A DNA stretch of 64,000 nt, from assembly GCF_014696625.1 (NCBI RefSeq), contig NZ_JACJQL010000006.1:107335-171334 (forward strand), read 5' to 3'. Shown here piece by piece: positions 16,355 to 26,700 of this stretch. This DNA is from Nostoc parmelioides FACHB-3921 (GTDB lineage Bacteria > Cyanobacteriota > Cyanobacteriia > Cyanobacteriales > Nostocaceae). Both the position numbers and the translations under genes were made by a program. Under the pieces are notes generated by a model. The model was not told the origin of the DNA. It made no database searches and saw nothing but the letters and a program-made list of their open reading frames with translations. Within the stretch, counting starts at the first letter, position 1. The number at the start of each line of letters is the position of its first letter.

Positions 16355-17356
16355 TTATTTAACTAATTTCTGAATGTCAGTTGTTTGTAGCCAGGCTTTT
16401 GTTTTTTGTAAACCCTGCTCTAGGTCAATTTTGGGTTTATAATTTAGTAAATTTTGGGCTTTGGCTATAGAATAGGCATGAGGGCGAGTCATGAAATCTA
16501 CTGATTCTGGCAGAATATCGGCTTTTTTGCGAAATAGTTTTTGTCCCTGGTTTCGCAGTTTTAAAAACAACTTCATTTCATCCTTTGGTATAGACATGGG
16601 AGCAGATGCACCTTCCATTGCTGCTAGGCGCATGAAGTATTCCTTCCAAGAAGTTTCTTCGCCATCGGTGATATTAAAGATTTCACCATAGGCATCTTTT
16701 TCTACTGCTAAAAAGATGGCATCAATTAAGTTATCGATATACACATGATTGATAACTCCTTGACCTTCGTTAGCATAGGCGAATAATTTCTGCCGCATCA
16801 TTAATATTGGTCTGACTATCCAGGGAATACTTCCCGGCCCATAAATATCCCCAGCGCGAATGATAATTAAGCCAAAATCCGGTGGAGAATTTAGGGGTAA
16901 AAGTTCGGTTTCCGCTTCGATTTTAGTTTGACAATAGGGATTGTTATCACCGGAGAGTGTCCCAGATTCAGTGATGCGATCGCTATAATTAAACCCATAC
17001 ACCATAACGCTGGAAAGATGCACAAAGCATTTCACACCAGCATTTTTGGCAGCCTTAGCCATATTGACTGCACCAGTCACATTAATTTCCCGAAAATTCT
17101 TGATGGGGCCTGCTTCTTCAGTCAATTGTTCTGTATGTAGAACAATATCTACTCCTTGACAAGCCTTGTGGGCGATCGCTGCATCAGTTATACTACCAAC
17201 TATCACCTCAGCGCCTAATTTATGCGCTTTATCTTTATTAGTGGAAGTTTGCAGTCCACGCACTTTCATTCCCTGCGCGATCGCCAACTCAGCTGCACGC
17301 AAACCGATAAATTCATCAATCCCAGTAATCAGCAGAGTTTTATTTTGCAAATCCAT
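16355..17356 (-). CDS. NAD(P)-dependent epimerase / 3-beta-HSD-like SDR
   Basis: A 333-residue extended short-chain dehydrogenase. The nucleotide site is slightly unusual, LLITGIDEFIGLRAAELA, in place of TGATGFIG, but the spacing is kept. The catalytic SSVMVYG and YCQTKIEAE motifs (Y-x3-K) are present, as are GDIYGPG and HVYIDNLIDAIFLA of the 3-beta-HSD/epimerase family. From memory, this gene in Anabaena (all5345 region) is needed for growth on N2 in air. It may modify the sugar or the keto/hydroxy groups of the glycolipid, but the reaction is unproven. It lies 80 bases downstream of hgdC on the same strand. Confidence 0.82.
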   Translation of the reverse strand: MDLQNKTLLITGIDEFIGLRAAELAIAQGMKVRGLQTSTNKDKAHKLGAEVIVGSITDAAIAHKACQGVDIVLHTEQLTEEAGPIKNFREINVTGAVNMAKAAKNAGVKCFVHLSSVMVYGFNYSDRITESGTLSGDNNPYCQTKIEAETELLPLNSPPDFGLIIIRAGDIYGPGSIPWIVRPILMMRQKLFAYANEGQGVINHVYIDNLIDAIFLAVEKDAYGEIFNITDGEETSWKEYFMRLAAMEGASAPMSIPKDEMKLFLKLRNQGQKLFRKKADILPESVDFMTRPHAYSIAKAQNLLNYKPKIDLEQGLQKTKAWLQTTDIQKLVK

Positions 17357-17436
17357 AATACAGAGTTATTGTTTTACTAAAATTTCCATTCTCAACCCAG
17401 GAGAGAAATTACTCCTGACTCAGCACTAACTACTCC

Positions 17437-18615
17437 CTAAAAAATATCAGCCGGGTCAGCAGAACGAAGTTTGTTAATAGCTAATGCGCCGGAAGTGATG
17501 CACATTAACACTACTGATACAAAGACGATGAGGGCATTATTTGCAGTCATCACAATTGGTAACTTAGTAGCTGTCATCGCAAAATCATATAAGCCTACTG
17601 CAAATAAAAATCCTGGGATGTAAGCTAATAATGCCAAGATTAAAGCCTGTTGAAATACCACATTTAAAAGGTAAATGTTAGGATAACCAATAGCTTTTAA
17701 GGTGGCGTAAGCGATAAATTGGGTAGCAATATTACTGTAGAGAATTTGATAAACGATCACCACACCCACAACAGAAGCCATTGTTAGCATTATGTTCAGA
17801 ATAAAACCAATTGGTGTTCTGACTGACCAATATTGTTTTTCAAAATCGATAAAGCCTTTACGAGTGAAAACTCTTACATCATTAGGTAAATTAGCTTCTA
17901 AATTAGCAACAATTCTCTCTTGATCAGCACCTGCTGTAAGAGTGATTGCACCAATATCAATTTTCTCTGCGGGGCGGGTATTAGGATTGATGCGGAGAAA
18001 TGTGGAATCGCTGACAATTAAGTTACCATCAACGCCAAAAGAAGGGCCTAAACTGAATAGTCCACCTACTCTGACTTTATAGCCAATAGGCGCATCGAAG
18101 GGAAAAATTTCAATTGTCTGCTCTGTATCTCCTTTGTTAAAATTGGCAGCAATTGGGCCAAATTCTGGACGGGAATCTCTGTCAAAAAGCATGACATCAG
18201 GAATTTTGAGCTTGTCTAAATTTTCTTCCACTTCGGGAATATTCATGACTGGTTGACCTGGGTCAAAACCAATTACATAGATTGAATATTTCTCTCCAGT
18301 TTCCGGATTTTTTAATTTTGCAAACTGCAAATACATGGGGCTGACTGATTCTACCCCATCGAACCCTAAAGCTTGATACAATCGAGTGCGAGAAAAACTT
18401 TGACTTGCTGTCAAAGATTTATATTGTGAACTGACTAAGAACAAGTCACCGCGTAGATTTTGATGTACTGCGGTAGCACTAGAGTAAAGCGCATCTTGGA
18501 AACCAAGTTGCACAAACATCAGTAAGACAATAAAAGCAATGCCAGCTACAGCTATAAGAAAACGAATTTTCTGTTGGACTAGCTGTAGCCATGCTAAAGG
18601 AATTTTAAAATTCAT
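17437..18615 (-). CDS. hgdC: DevC-like ABC-exporter permease HgdC
   Basis: A 392-residue FtsX/MacB-type permease of the DevC family: N-terminal membrane helix (RFLIAVAGIAFIVLLMFVQ), a large periplasmic domain (about 45-260) and three C-terminal helices from about 265 (PIGFILNIMLTMASVVGVVI; NNALIVFVSVVLMCITSGAL). In heterocyst-formers DevB-DevC-DevA with TolC/HgdD exports envelope glycolipids, and the homologue at this locus (HgdC) is needed for a normal glycolipid layer. It is paired with hgdB, 77 bases away, but no DevA ATPase gene is adjacent, so an ATPase must be supplied from elsewhere. Confidence 0.88.
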   Translation of the reverse strand: MNFKIPLAWLQLVQQKIRFLIAVAGIAFIVLLMFVQLGFQDALYSSATAVHQNLRGDLFLVSSQYKSLTASQSFSRTRLYQALGFDGVESVSPMYLQFAKLKNPETGEKYSIYVIGFDPGQPVMNIPEVEENLDKLKIPDVMLFDRDSRPEFGPIAANFNKGDTEQTIEIFPFDAPIGYKVRVGGLFSLGPSFGVDGNLIVSDSTFLRINPNTRPAEKIDIGAITLTAGADQERIVANLEANLPNDVRVFTRKGFIDFEKQYWSVRTPIGFILNIMLTMASVVGVVIVYQILYSNIATQFIAYATLKAIGYPNIYLLNVVFQQALILALLAYIPGFLFAVGLYDFAMTATKLPIVMTANNALIVFVSVVLMCITSGALAINKLRSADPADIF

Positions 18616-18621
18616 ATTGAT

Positions 18622-18690
18622 TGTGTCAGTTGATAGTTGTCAGTTGTCAGTTGACGGTTGACGGTTGACGGTTGACTATTGACCAATGAC
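18622..18690. repeat. Heptanucleotide tandem repeats between hgdB and hgdC
   Basis: Degenerate units of the GTTGTCA/GTTGACG type run from GTCAGTTGATAG to GACCAATGAC. They lie between two cotranscribed genes and so would be in the mRNA. Confidence 0.7.
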
Positions 18691-18692
18691 AA

Positions 18693-19895
18693 TTAAATTT
18701 GAATTGATACATCAACTTGTAAGTTGGTTAAACGTGCGACTTTTTCGCTATCTGCGGGGTTATCAATGGAGACTTTGACCTCAATGATTCTCCGGTCGGT
18801 ATCTGATCTGGGGTTGAGGCTAAAAATGCTTTGTTTATCAACTTGCCAACCAATCTCCTTAACAGTTCCTTGGAGTTTGCCAGAAAATGCTGTGCTGGTA
18901 ATTGTTGCTTTTTGACCTACACGCACTTTTTGAATGTCAGTTTGGTAAACTTCGGCAATTACATACATCTGTGATGTTTTACCAATATCAGCAAATCCAC
19001 TACTGGGGATAACTTCCCCTGTTTTGGCATGAGTTTTTAAAATTCTGCCATCGATGGGAGCTTTTATGTAAGTTAACTCCTGGTCAGCTTTGGCTTGCTT
19101 AACTGCTGTTACCGCGCTTCTCACTTCCATCTGGGCTAAGTCTACATCTACAGCCCGTACTTCTTTGACGCTGCTAAGTTTAGCTTTAGCCTCTTTGATT
19201 TGGTCAGCTAGGGTGTTTTGAGAGCGACTGAGAGAGGCTTTGGCTTCTGTGAGTTGTTGTTCGACAGTTTTGAGTTGTAAAGCTTTGCTGTCGGCTACAG
19301 ATGCAGAAACAGCGCCTTCTTTGAATAATTTTTGATAGCGATCGTTTTCAGTTTGGGCGTTGTTGAGTTCAGCGTTGATCCGATTGATTGTTGCTTGTTG
19401 GGTAGCAACTTCTCCTTTTAGTTGTGACTCTAAACGGGCAACAGTTGCTTTTTGAGCATCAATGTCTCCAGGTTTAGCACCTGCTTTTACTTGTGCAAGT
19501 CTGATTTTGGCAATTTGCAGTTTATCTAAAGCTTGTTCTAGGGCTGAGGTTGCACGGCTATAATCTTCCAGATATGCCAATACTTGTCCTGCTTGTACTT
19601 CGTCGCCTTCTTTCACCAGTAATCTATCTACACGGATACCGTTGGTGGAACTGGGAGCAGATAAAGTAGTGATTTGACCTTGTGGTTGCAAGCGTCCTAA
19701 AGCGGTGACAGCAACTCTCACTGGTGCAACTTTGGGAGGATTGGCAACAGGGGTCTTCACTGGTGCGGAAAATCGATTGGAGGACAAACTATAGAGGGAT
19801 ATTAGCCCAGCCGCTAAAGTGAGGGATGCTGCCAAAATTAACCGCCACCGGCCTTGGGGTTTGATAAATAATTGGCGTTCTTTATTTACTGCCAT
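18693..19895 (-). CDS. hgdB: DevB-like membrane fusion protein HgdB
   Basis: A 400-residue periplasmic adaptor of the HlyD/DevB family. A membrane anchor at residues about 17-38 (LILAASLTLAAGLISLYSLS) is followed by the lipoyl half GRLQPQGQITTLSAP and VKEGDEVQAGQVLAYLED. A long coiled-coil hairpin spans about 115-255 (LEQALDKLQIAKIRLAQVKA and SVADSKALQLKTVEQQLTEA). The second lipoyl half (YIKAPIDGRILKTHAKTGEV) and beta domain follow. It would bridge HgdC to a TolC-like outer-membrane channel. It is the first gene of the hgdB-hgdC unit. Confidence 0.88.
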   Translation of the reverse strand: MAVNKERQLFIKPQGRWRLILAASLTLAAGLISLYSLSSNRFSAPVKTPVANPPKVAPVRVAVTALGRLQPQGQITTLSAPSSTNGIRVDRLLVKEGDEVQAGQVLAYLEDYSRATSALEQALDKLQIAKIRLAQVKAGAKPGDIDAQKATVARLESQLKGEVATQQATINRINAELNNAQTENDRYQKLFKEGAVSASVADSKALQLKTVEQQLTEAKASLSRSQNTLADQIKEAKAKLSSVKEVRAVDVDLAQMEVRSAVTAVKQAKADQELTYIKAPIDGRILKTHAKTGEVIPSSGFADIGKTSQMYVIAEVYQTDIQKVRVGQKATITSTAFSGKLQGTVKEIGWQVDKQSIFSLNPRSDTDRRIIEVKVSIDNPADSEKVARLTNLQVDVSIQI

Positions 19896-20630
19896 ATTTT
19901 CATTCCAGTTTCTAATTGTAATTATTTAGGAGATAGCCCAGATGGCTATATTGGTAAACTGCTACTCGTCGGCAATTCACCAAAGACTCTTTTCTTAAAT
20001 GGTTTTTTGAAAACAGGGTGTAGGAGTGTAGGGGAAAGACTTTTTCATGTTTGGTGGCTGTCTGGAAAGAGGGTGTAGGGGTGTAAGGGTATGAGGGTGT
20101 AGGGGAAGGATATCTTTCATCTATGACTGTGAAATTTTTTCATCGGGACTGTCTGGAAAATACTGTTGATGTGGTGGCCTTGCTGAGTAAAAATTCCAGT
20201 CCCTAGAGTTTACCAAACCGAAATTTCTCGGCTAGGGGAAGCAGGGGGAGAAAGAGGTTTTTTTGCTGTTATTAACCTTACAAAGTTGACTTGCCAGCCT
20301 ACTAAGTCAATGCGAATGGACTGGCCTGTATTTAAAAGTAAAGCATTTAAGTCCTGAGAACCGAGAGGACGCAACGAAGGTATTTATGCTCTTTTGATCA
20401 GCGATCGCCTGTGAATATCTAGCAAAAAACTCTACTGTCAAGAATGGCGCTGACATTGGCTGATTGACCACTGTATTATCGACGCATTATTCTTGCCCTA
20501 GCTGTGTAGTATAAGACATTCTCATAGATTCTGGGGGGAAAATCATCATTTCTAGATACTGATGAAACTTATTAGGTGTATCTTAGTCGTATTTGCTTGG
20601 TGTGATAATTGACTGCACTGAAAAATAGTA
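19896..20630. other. Long intergenic region with G-rich minisatellite
   Basis: The gap separates the divergent hgdB and ParB-like genes. About 20027-20110 is a degenerate GGGTGTAGGGGTGTAAGGGT-type repeat, purine-biased on the plus strand. A HIP1 site lies near 20401. No convincing gene is seen. The hgdB promoter should be in the first few hundred bases. Confidence 0.5.
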
Positions 20631-20726
20631 ATACCAATTTGAGAAAAGAATGGGACAGATACATACTCCAAAACCATAATTCAGCTTGGCTTCCTTAATT
20701 TTGAATTTTGAATTTTGAATTGGTAT
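20631..20726 (+). mobile_element. MITE-like element, copy A (upstream of ParB-like gene)
   Basis: It starts ATACCAATTTGAGAAAAGAA and ends in TTGAATTGGTAT, giving terminal inverted repeats ATACCAAT/ATTGGTAT. The left 25 bases nearly equal those of the element at 22117-22219. It contains no coding capacity and ends four bases before the ATG of the ParB-like gene. Confidence 0.7.
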
Positions 20727-20730
20727 AACT

Positions 20731-22074
20731 ATGCCTACAGTACCCATAGACCAAATTAAAATCGGTCGCAACCGCCGTCCGGTCAAGGGTGAAAAAGTTG
20801 ACGAATTGAAGGAGTCCATCAAAACGAATGGTCTATTAAACCCTATCACGGTAGATCAACGCCTTACCTTGATTGCTGGACTACATCGGCTGACAGCTTG
20901 TAAGTTGTTGGGGTTAGAGGCTATTGAGTGCAATATTGTTAATTACGATGATGCTGACCAAGCCAGGTTGGCCGAAATCGATGAGAATTTGATTCGCAAT
21001 GAGTTAGAGCCTTTAGAGCGTTCAGAATTGTGGTTGGAACGTGACCAAATTCTAGCACGTATGGGACTGCGGGCGAAAGTTGGAGATAATCAACATTCTT
21101 TTAAAGGTGGTGAAATGGTTTCACCACCTAAAAGAACAATAGAGTTAGCGAAAGAGGCTGGTTACTCGGAACGCACCTTTCAGCATGGTAAGCAAATTGC
21201 CAAAAGTATTCATCCGGAAGTCAAACAGTTAATTAAGGGTACACCCATTGCGGATAGTCCCACAGCCTTGTTACAGGTGGCAAGGGCGGGGACGCAGGAG
21301 CGAAATTTGGCAGAGTCAGCACAGCAGGCTTGGGAGTTAGCCAAGACTCAGGGTGATCAAGAAGAGGCGGAACGACAAGCAAAGCTGATAGAAGAGTTAA
21401 AGGTAAAGCAGAAAGCCGCGCAGTTATTGGCTTATAAAAGTGCGATCGCCCAAAAGGAAGCGAAGTTAGCAGCGAAGAAAACTCAACACCAAGCAGAACC
21501 AGTCACTGCCGATGAACCCAGGACTCAAATTGGGGATGAATGGATTTTAGGCAGACATTTAGTATATTGCGGCGACACAGCCAAGATGGAATTCCGCAAT
21601 TTGTTGCCTTCGGATGCAGCACTGGCGATCGCTACCCTCTCACCCACCTGGGAGCATAATTACTTGGTAGATGAAGCCAAAGTTGTGGCGGTTATCCGTT
21701 CGGAAGGGCATATTTACGAATTTTACAAGCGTAGTCAAATGCCCTTTCAATATGAATTATTACTAGGCAATCTTTATGTAGGAATATTTTCTCATCAAGT
21801 AATAGCTAAACCCCAAACACCAATTAATATTGAAGGTGTTGAAGGAATTGTTAACTATTTGATCAATTTGTACACCAGTCCCAATCATTTTGTGATTGCT
21901 CCATTTATGGGACATGGTGAGATTTTGATTACTTGTGAGAGGATGGGAAGAATTTGTTTTATTGGCGACAGTAATGCAGAACTAACTAGTCGAGGTATTG
22001 GGAGATGGCAAAAGTGGACTAGCAAAAAAGCTATAAAATCAGTTACTAGTGAAACCAAAATTAAAAAAGCATAA
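20731..22074 (+). CDS. ParB-like nuclease-domain protein with degenerate methyltransferase domain
   Basis: A 447-residue protein. Residues 1-95 are a ParB/Spo0J N-terminal domain (VPIDQIKIGRNRRPVKGEKV, NGLLNPITVDQ, LIAGLHRLTACKLLGLEAIE, ENLIRNELEPLERSE). Residues about 110-190 include KEAGYSERTFQHGKQIAKS, a helix-turn-helix region, and about 195-255 are a charged coiled coil. The C-terminal 180 residues resemble a beta-class DNA amino-methyltransferase that has lost its key residues. SPPY is replaced by LSPTW, and the SAM motif appears as IAPFMGHGEILITCERMGR where the family has DPF-G-G-T. It is therefore probably DNA-binding but not a methylase. Flanked by two small repeats; from memory, its Anabaena homologue lies in the block needed for aerobic N2 growth. 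Confidence 0.8.
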   Translation: MPTVPIDQIKIGRNRRPVKGEKVDELKESIKTNGLLNPITVDQRLTLIAGLHRLTACKLLGLEAIECNIVNYDDADQARLAEIDENLIRNELEPLERSELWLERDQILARMGLRAKVGDNQHSFKGGEMVSPPKRTIELAKEAGYSERTFQHGKQIAKSIHPEVKQLIKGTPIADSPTALLQVARAGTQERNLAESAQQAWELAKTQGDQEEAERQAKLIEELKVKQKAAQLLAYKSAIAQKEAKLAAKKTQHQAEPVTADEPRTQIGDEWILGRHLVYCGDTAKMEFRNLLPSDAALAIATLSPTWEHNYLVDEAKVVAVIRSEGHIYEFYKRSQMPFQYELLLGNLYVGIFSHQVIAKPQTPINIEGVEGIVNYLINLYTSPNHFVIAPFMGHGEILITCERMGRICFIGDSNAELTSRGIGRWQKWTSKKAIKSVTSETKIKKA

Positions 22075-23028
22075 TCACTCATCAATACACCAAGATAGAT
22101 GAAAATAAAAGTATTAATACCAATTTGAAAAAAGAATGTGACAAATAAACCATCTGTAGAGACACGATTCATCGCGTCTTCACCCAAGGACGTGTTGCAA
22201 TCATTAATTGAATTGGTATAAGTTGGTATTGCCGCAGTCTATTAAGAATTAAAATTTATTCTGTAGCTTGTTTACCAAATACTAATTTAGATAGATGCAA
22301 TTTAGGTAATTCCTAACAAGCCTTTCATATGTTTATTCTGCACAATCAACAAAATAAATATTTGCTTGATAAATACTCATTCGTGTTTATAGGTCATTTA
22401 TATTAAAAATTCCTCAAAAATGACAGCTTAATTATGTCGTTATGCTGAAAAATTAATCTATGGATTTAAGTCATTAAATTTATTTATTCCGAGAATGATT
22501 ACTGATGTGACAAATGGCTTGAAATTTCCGTACATCAAGATATAGTTAGCATTACAGCTTGGATCAAGCAAATTAACTGTTTTGATTTATTGGTTCTTAG
22601 TTATACTTTATTACTATATGCAAATTGTAATTTGCATCAACAAATAGCTAGTTTTTTTATAAAAATAATTTAAACAAATGATTTAGTTTCTATGAACTGT
22701 GCTATTGTTTGTATTAATTCAACGTAAAAAAGCGGCAAGGCAAATTAGTTATTTAATCCCGCGTGTAACAGCAAAAACTAAACCTAGTAAGCATGGCAGA
22801 AATAACTACTCAATTGAAAAGGCTAAAACACTTTCTTTAAATTCTGCCTCGTGCTTCCCGCCCCCTGCCATCTCACTACTGCATCACTATCACCTTTTAT
22901 ATGCTTGAATATTCGTTTAAATAATGGTGTGAATTTGGATTCAAGGTGATGTTTCTTCTGTAACGAACTTGTCAACTTTTCTGGGTTAAATCCCATAACA
23001 TATATTATCCTGGACGCTGAAACTGGCT
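22075..23028. other. Long AT-rich intergenic region
   Basis: Apart from the MITE copy B (22117-22219) no feature is convincing. An open frame of 69 codons at 22699-22908 begins with GTG, has no ribosome-binding site and an unlikely composition. The last 100 bases (GGATTCAAGGTGATG... to 23028) probably hold the promoter of the 92-residue gene. Confidence 0.45.
22117..22219 (+). mobile_element. MITE-like element, copy B (downstream of ParB-like gene)
   Basis: Ends are ATACCAATTTGAAAAAAGAA and TTGAATTGGTAT. The centre contains AAACCATCTGTAGAGACACG, the reverse complement of which recurs after hglB (39807-39824). It is in the same orientation as copy A. Confidence 0.7.
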
Positions 23029-23307
23029 ATGGCATTCATCAAGATACAGAACGTTGTCATTAATACCAGCTACGTGGCTGCGGTGAAGCTAGAAAATCAA
23101 ACTAGTTTGGGAGAAAAAAGCGTTTCTGTCCTAATAGCTACTCCTCAGTTGCCATCGTTCCAGTGGGATACAATTGCTCAAAATCTCTACCATTACGAAT
23201 GGATAGAATTTACTGGTCAAGCAGCTACCGTTATCCAAGATTATTTTACCAGTTTCAACAACGTGATTGACCTATTGCCACAATATCAAGAGTCAAGCGT
23301 TGGATAA
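23029..23307 (+). CDS. Conserved small protein of the hgl region
   Basis: A 92-residue protein starting AFIKIQNVVINTSYVAAVKL, apparently a short beta-strand protein (SVLIATPQLPSFQW; YHYEWIEFTGQAATVIQDYF). The look is of a small cyanobacterial protein that begins with a statement of strand-forming residues and ends with a helix; no family is recognised. It lies upstream of hglE on the same strand and, from memory, corresponds to a small gene (asr5349/asr5350 region) in Anabaena 7120 whose neighbourhood is required for the glycolipid layer. It is separated from hglE by a large repeat. Confidence 0.7.
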   Translation: MAFIKIQNVVINTSYVAAVKLENQTSLGEKSVSVLIATPQLPSFQWDTIAQNLYHYEWIEFTGQAATVIQDYFTSFNNVIDLLPQYQESSVG

Positions 23308-23322
23308 CATTCTACTAATTCA

Positions 23323-23410
23323 GGGTATAGGGGTATAAATCTGTTAACTGTTAACTGTTAACTGTTAACTGTTAACTGTTAACTGTTAAAACCCTCAGAC
23401 CCCTATACCC
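23323..23410. repeat. (CTGTTAA)7 tandem repeat inside a 12-base inverted repeat
   Basis: Seven perfect CTGTTAA units occupy 23341-23389. They are flanked by GGGTATAGGGGT (23323-23334) and its exact complement ACCCCTATACCC (23399-23410). It lies between the 92-residue gene and hglE. Confidence 0.9.
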
Positions 23411-23701
23411 CTCAAATTAACAGGGTTGAATGACCAGTATGTATGGTGTGGTGTTTCAAAAAAGCATTTAGCCTGACCTACAGCAATAGCAATTCACCAA
23501 AATTCAGTCATAAATTCAAACTCAAAAACCTGAGAGAAGATGGGTCTTTAAGTTTTCTATTTTGAATTTTGAATTGATATCAGCTGTGCCAACGCGCATA
23601 GGATAGCTAGTTGCTAACAAGAACCAATCGCTTATTTTAACTGAGCAACAGAAATTACTGTAGCTGCAAATTCCACAGTACTCCAGAACAGTATATGTCC
23701 T

Positions 23702-26700
23702 ATGTCTGCTAATCCAATTGATACAGCCTTAGCGGAGTTAGAAGCCCAAATAAATAACTGCGAAAAGGCTTTGTTGAGGTGTATTGAGGAAAAGAAAATG
23801 AAATCAGAAAAACCAATGTCAATCAACAAAATTAATAGACAGCTACAACATAATCCTATTGCCATTATTGGTATGGCTTCCCTACTACCCGAATCGAGAA
23901 ACTTACGGGAGTATTGGCAAAACATAGTTAACAAAATTGATTGTATTACTGATGTTCCCTCTACTCACTGGAGCGTTGAAGATTACTACGACCCCAACCC
24001 TAGAACCACCGAAGATAAAACCTATTGTAAACGGGGTGGCTTTATTCCTGAGGTGGATTTTAACCCAATGGAATTTGGGATTCCTCCCAGCATCTTGGAA
24101 GTAACCGACGTTTCCCAACTATTAAGTTTAGTAGTTGCGAAAGAAGCAATGGAAGATGCTGGTTACGGTGAATCCCGCGAATTTAACCGCGAGTTGGTGG
24201 GTGTAATCTTAGGTGTGGCGATGGCGAAACAATTGGGTATGCCATTGTCTGCAAGGTTAGAATATCCAATTTGGGAAAAAGTCCTCAAAAATAGTGGACT
24301 CTCCGACGAAGATACCAAGAAAATCGTCGATAAAATCAAAAGCGCTTACGTGAAGTGGGATGAGAACGCTTTCCCCGGTATGCTAGCTAACGTTGTGGCT
24401 GGACGCATCGCCAACCGCTTGAACTTTGGCGGGATGAACTGCGTTGTGGATGCAGCTTGCGCGAGTTCCTTCGGTGCGTTGAAGATGGCGATTAGTGAAC
24501 TAGTCGAACATCGCGCTGATATGATGCTGACTGGTGGTGTAGATACTGATAACACCATCATGGCTTATATTTCCTTCAGCAAAACCCCAGCCGTATCTCC
24601 TAGTGATAACGTCAAACCCTTCGACGCTAAATCCGACGGGATGATGTTGGGTGAAGGTATCTGTATGCTGGTGCTGAAGCGCTTGGAAGATGCAGAACGT
24701 GATGGCGATCGCATTTATGCAGTCATCAAAGGGATTGGTACTTCCAGCGATGGTCGTTACAAGAGTATATATGCTCCCCGCAAGGAAGGACAAGTCAACG
24801 CATTGCGCCGTGCTTATGAAGATGCAGGCTTCTCTCCCGCTACCGTTGGTCTGATGGAAGCCCACGGGACAGGGACAATGGCTGGTGACCCCACCGAGTT
24901 CGGTTCTTTAAGAGATTTCTTTAGTGAACACGACAAGAAAAAGCAGCATATTGCTTTGGGTAGTGTGAAATCTCAAATCGGTCACACCAAAGCTGCTGCT
25001 GGTGCAGCCAGCTTGATTAAAACAGCTTTGGCGCTGCATCATAAAGTATTACCAGCGACAATTAATATTACTGAGCCTAACCCCAAGCTGAATATTGAAG
25101 AATCTTCTTTTTATCTCAATACTGAAACCAGACCTTGGATTCGTCCAGAAGGGGAAGCACCAAGAAGGGCTGGTGTAAGTTCCTTCGGTTTTGGTGGGAC
25201 AAACTACCACGTAGTTTTGGAAGAACACGAAGCAGAACAAAATCGCCCTTACCGCTTACACAACAGCGCCAGCGAAATCTTACTGTTTGCGGCGAATCCG
25301 GCGGAACTCCTCAAACAATGTGAGGAAGTTTTAGGTAAGTTGCAATCAGAGGGTGGTGACAAGCACTATTCCCAATTAGTTCGGGATTGTCAAGGGGTAC
25401 AAATTCCCCAGAATGCAGCTAGATTAGGCTTTGTCGCTGAGAATCTGCCAGAAGCTTGCAAGTTCATGCAAACCAGCATTGACTGGCTGAAGCATAAGGC
25501 TGGTGTAGCAAATTGGGAACATCCCCAAGGGATTTATTACCGTGCTTCCGGGATGGAATTAAACGGTAAAGTCGTGTCTCTGTTCTCCGGTCAAGGTTCT
25601 CAATACCTGGAGATGGGACGGGAACTGGTGATGAACTTCCCCACCTTGCGCCGTCTGTTCGGTTACATGGATGGATTGTTACTCAAAGATAACTTGCGCC
25701 CTCTGTCGGAAATTGTTTTCCCCCATCCTGTGTTCTCTGAAGCAGAGAAAAATGCTCAAGTTGCTGCACTGCAACGCACAGAATACGCACAGCCAGCAAT
25801 TGGGGCATTTAGCGCCGGGTTGTATGCCATCCTGAAGCAAGCTGGATTTAAATCTGACTTTGTAGCCGGACACAGCTTCGGGGAAATTACCGCCTTGTGG
25901 GCTGCGGGTGTGTTGAGTGACGCAGATTATATGTACCTAGTGAAAGCTAGGGGTCAAGCAATGGCTGCGCCAGAAGACCCAGACCATGATGCGGGGACAA
26001 TGTTGGCGGTGAAGGAAGACCTGAGCAAAATTGAACCCATCCTCAAGCAGTTTCCCCAAGTTAGCATCGCTAATTACAATTCTCCCACCCAGATTGTTTT
26101 AGCAGGGCCGACCGCCGAAATCGCTAAAGTCCGTCAAGCTTTACAAGCCCAAGGTTACGCGGCTGTACCCTTACCAGTTTCCGCCGCCTTCCACACCTCA
26201 CTGATTGCTTTCGCCCAAAAATCCTTTGCGATCGCCACAAAATCAGTCCAATTCAACGAGCCAAAAATCCCTGTCTTCACCAACGTTACAGGTAAGCCTT
26301 ATCCCAAAGAACCCCAAGCGATTCAAAAAATCCTGGAAACTCACCTAGCTAACTCGGTGTTGTTCAAGCAGGAGATTGAAAATATCTATGCGGCTGGTGG
26401 TCATTGCTTCGTAGAATTTGGGCCGAAGCGGATTCTTACCAACTTGGTGAAAGATATTCTCGGCGATCGCCCCCACATCACCGTCTCCTTGAACCCCAGC
26501 ACCCAAAAGAACAGCGATCGCTCTCTGCGGGAAGCTGCTGTACAAATGCGCGTGATTGGGATGCAGTTGCAGAACCTCGACCCATACCAAGCCCCACCCG
26601 CACTACCCCCAGCCGAGACAAAGAAAGGTCTGAATGTCACCTTACGGGGTATCAACTACAGATCGGAAAAAACCAGAAAGGGATGGGAAGAAGCACTCAA

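Noticed and set aside
22699..22908. 69-codon frame upstream of the 92-residue gene
   Set aside because: GTG start without ribosome-binding site, random-looking composition (many Lys/Ser/Pro) and no conserved pattern.
23341..23389. CRISPR-like array
   Set aside because: The CTGTTAA units are contiguous heptamers with no spacers, so this is a simple tandem repeat.
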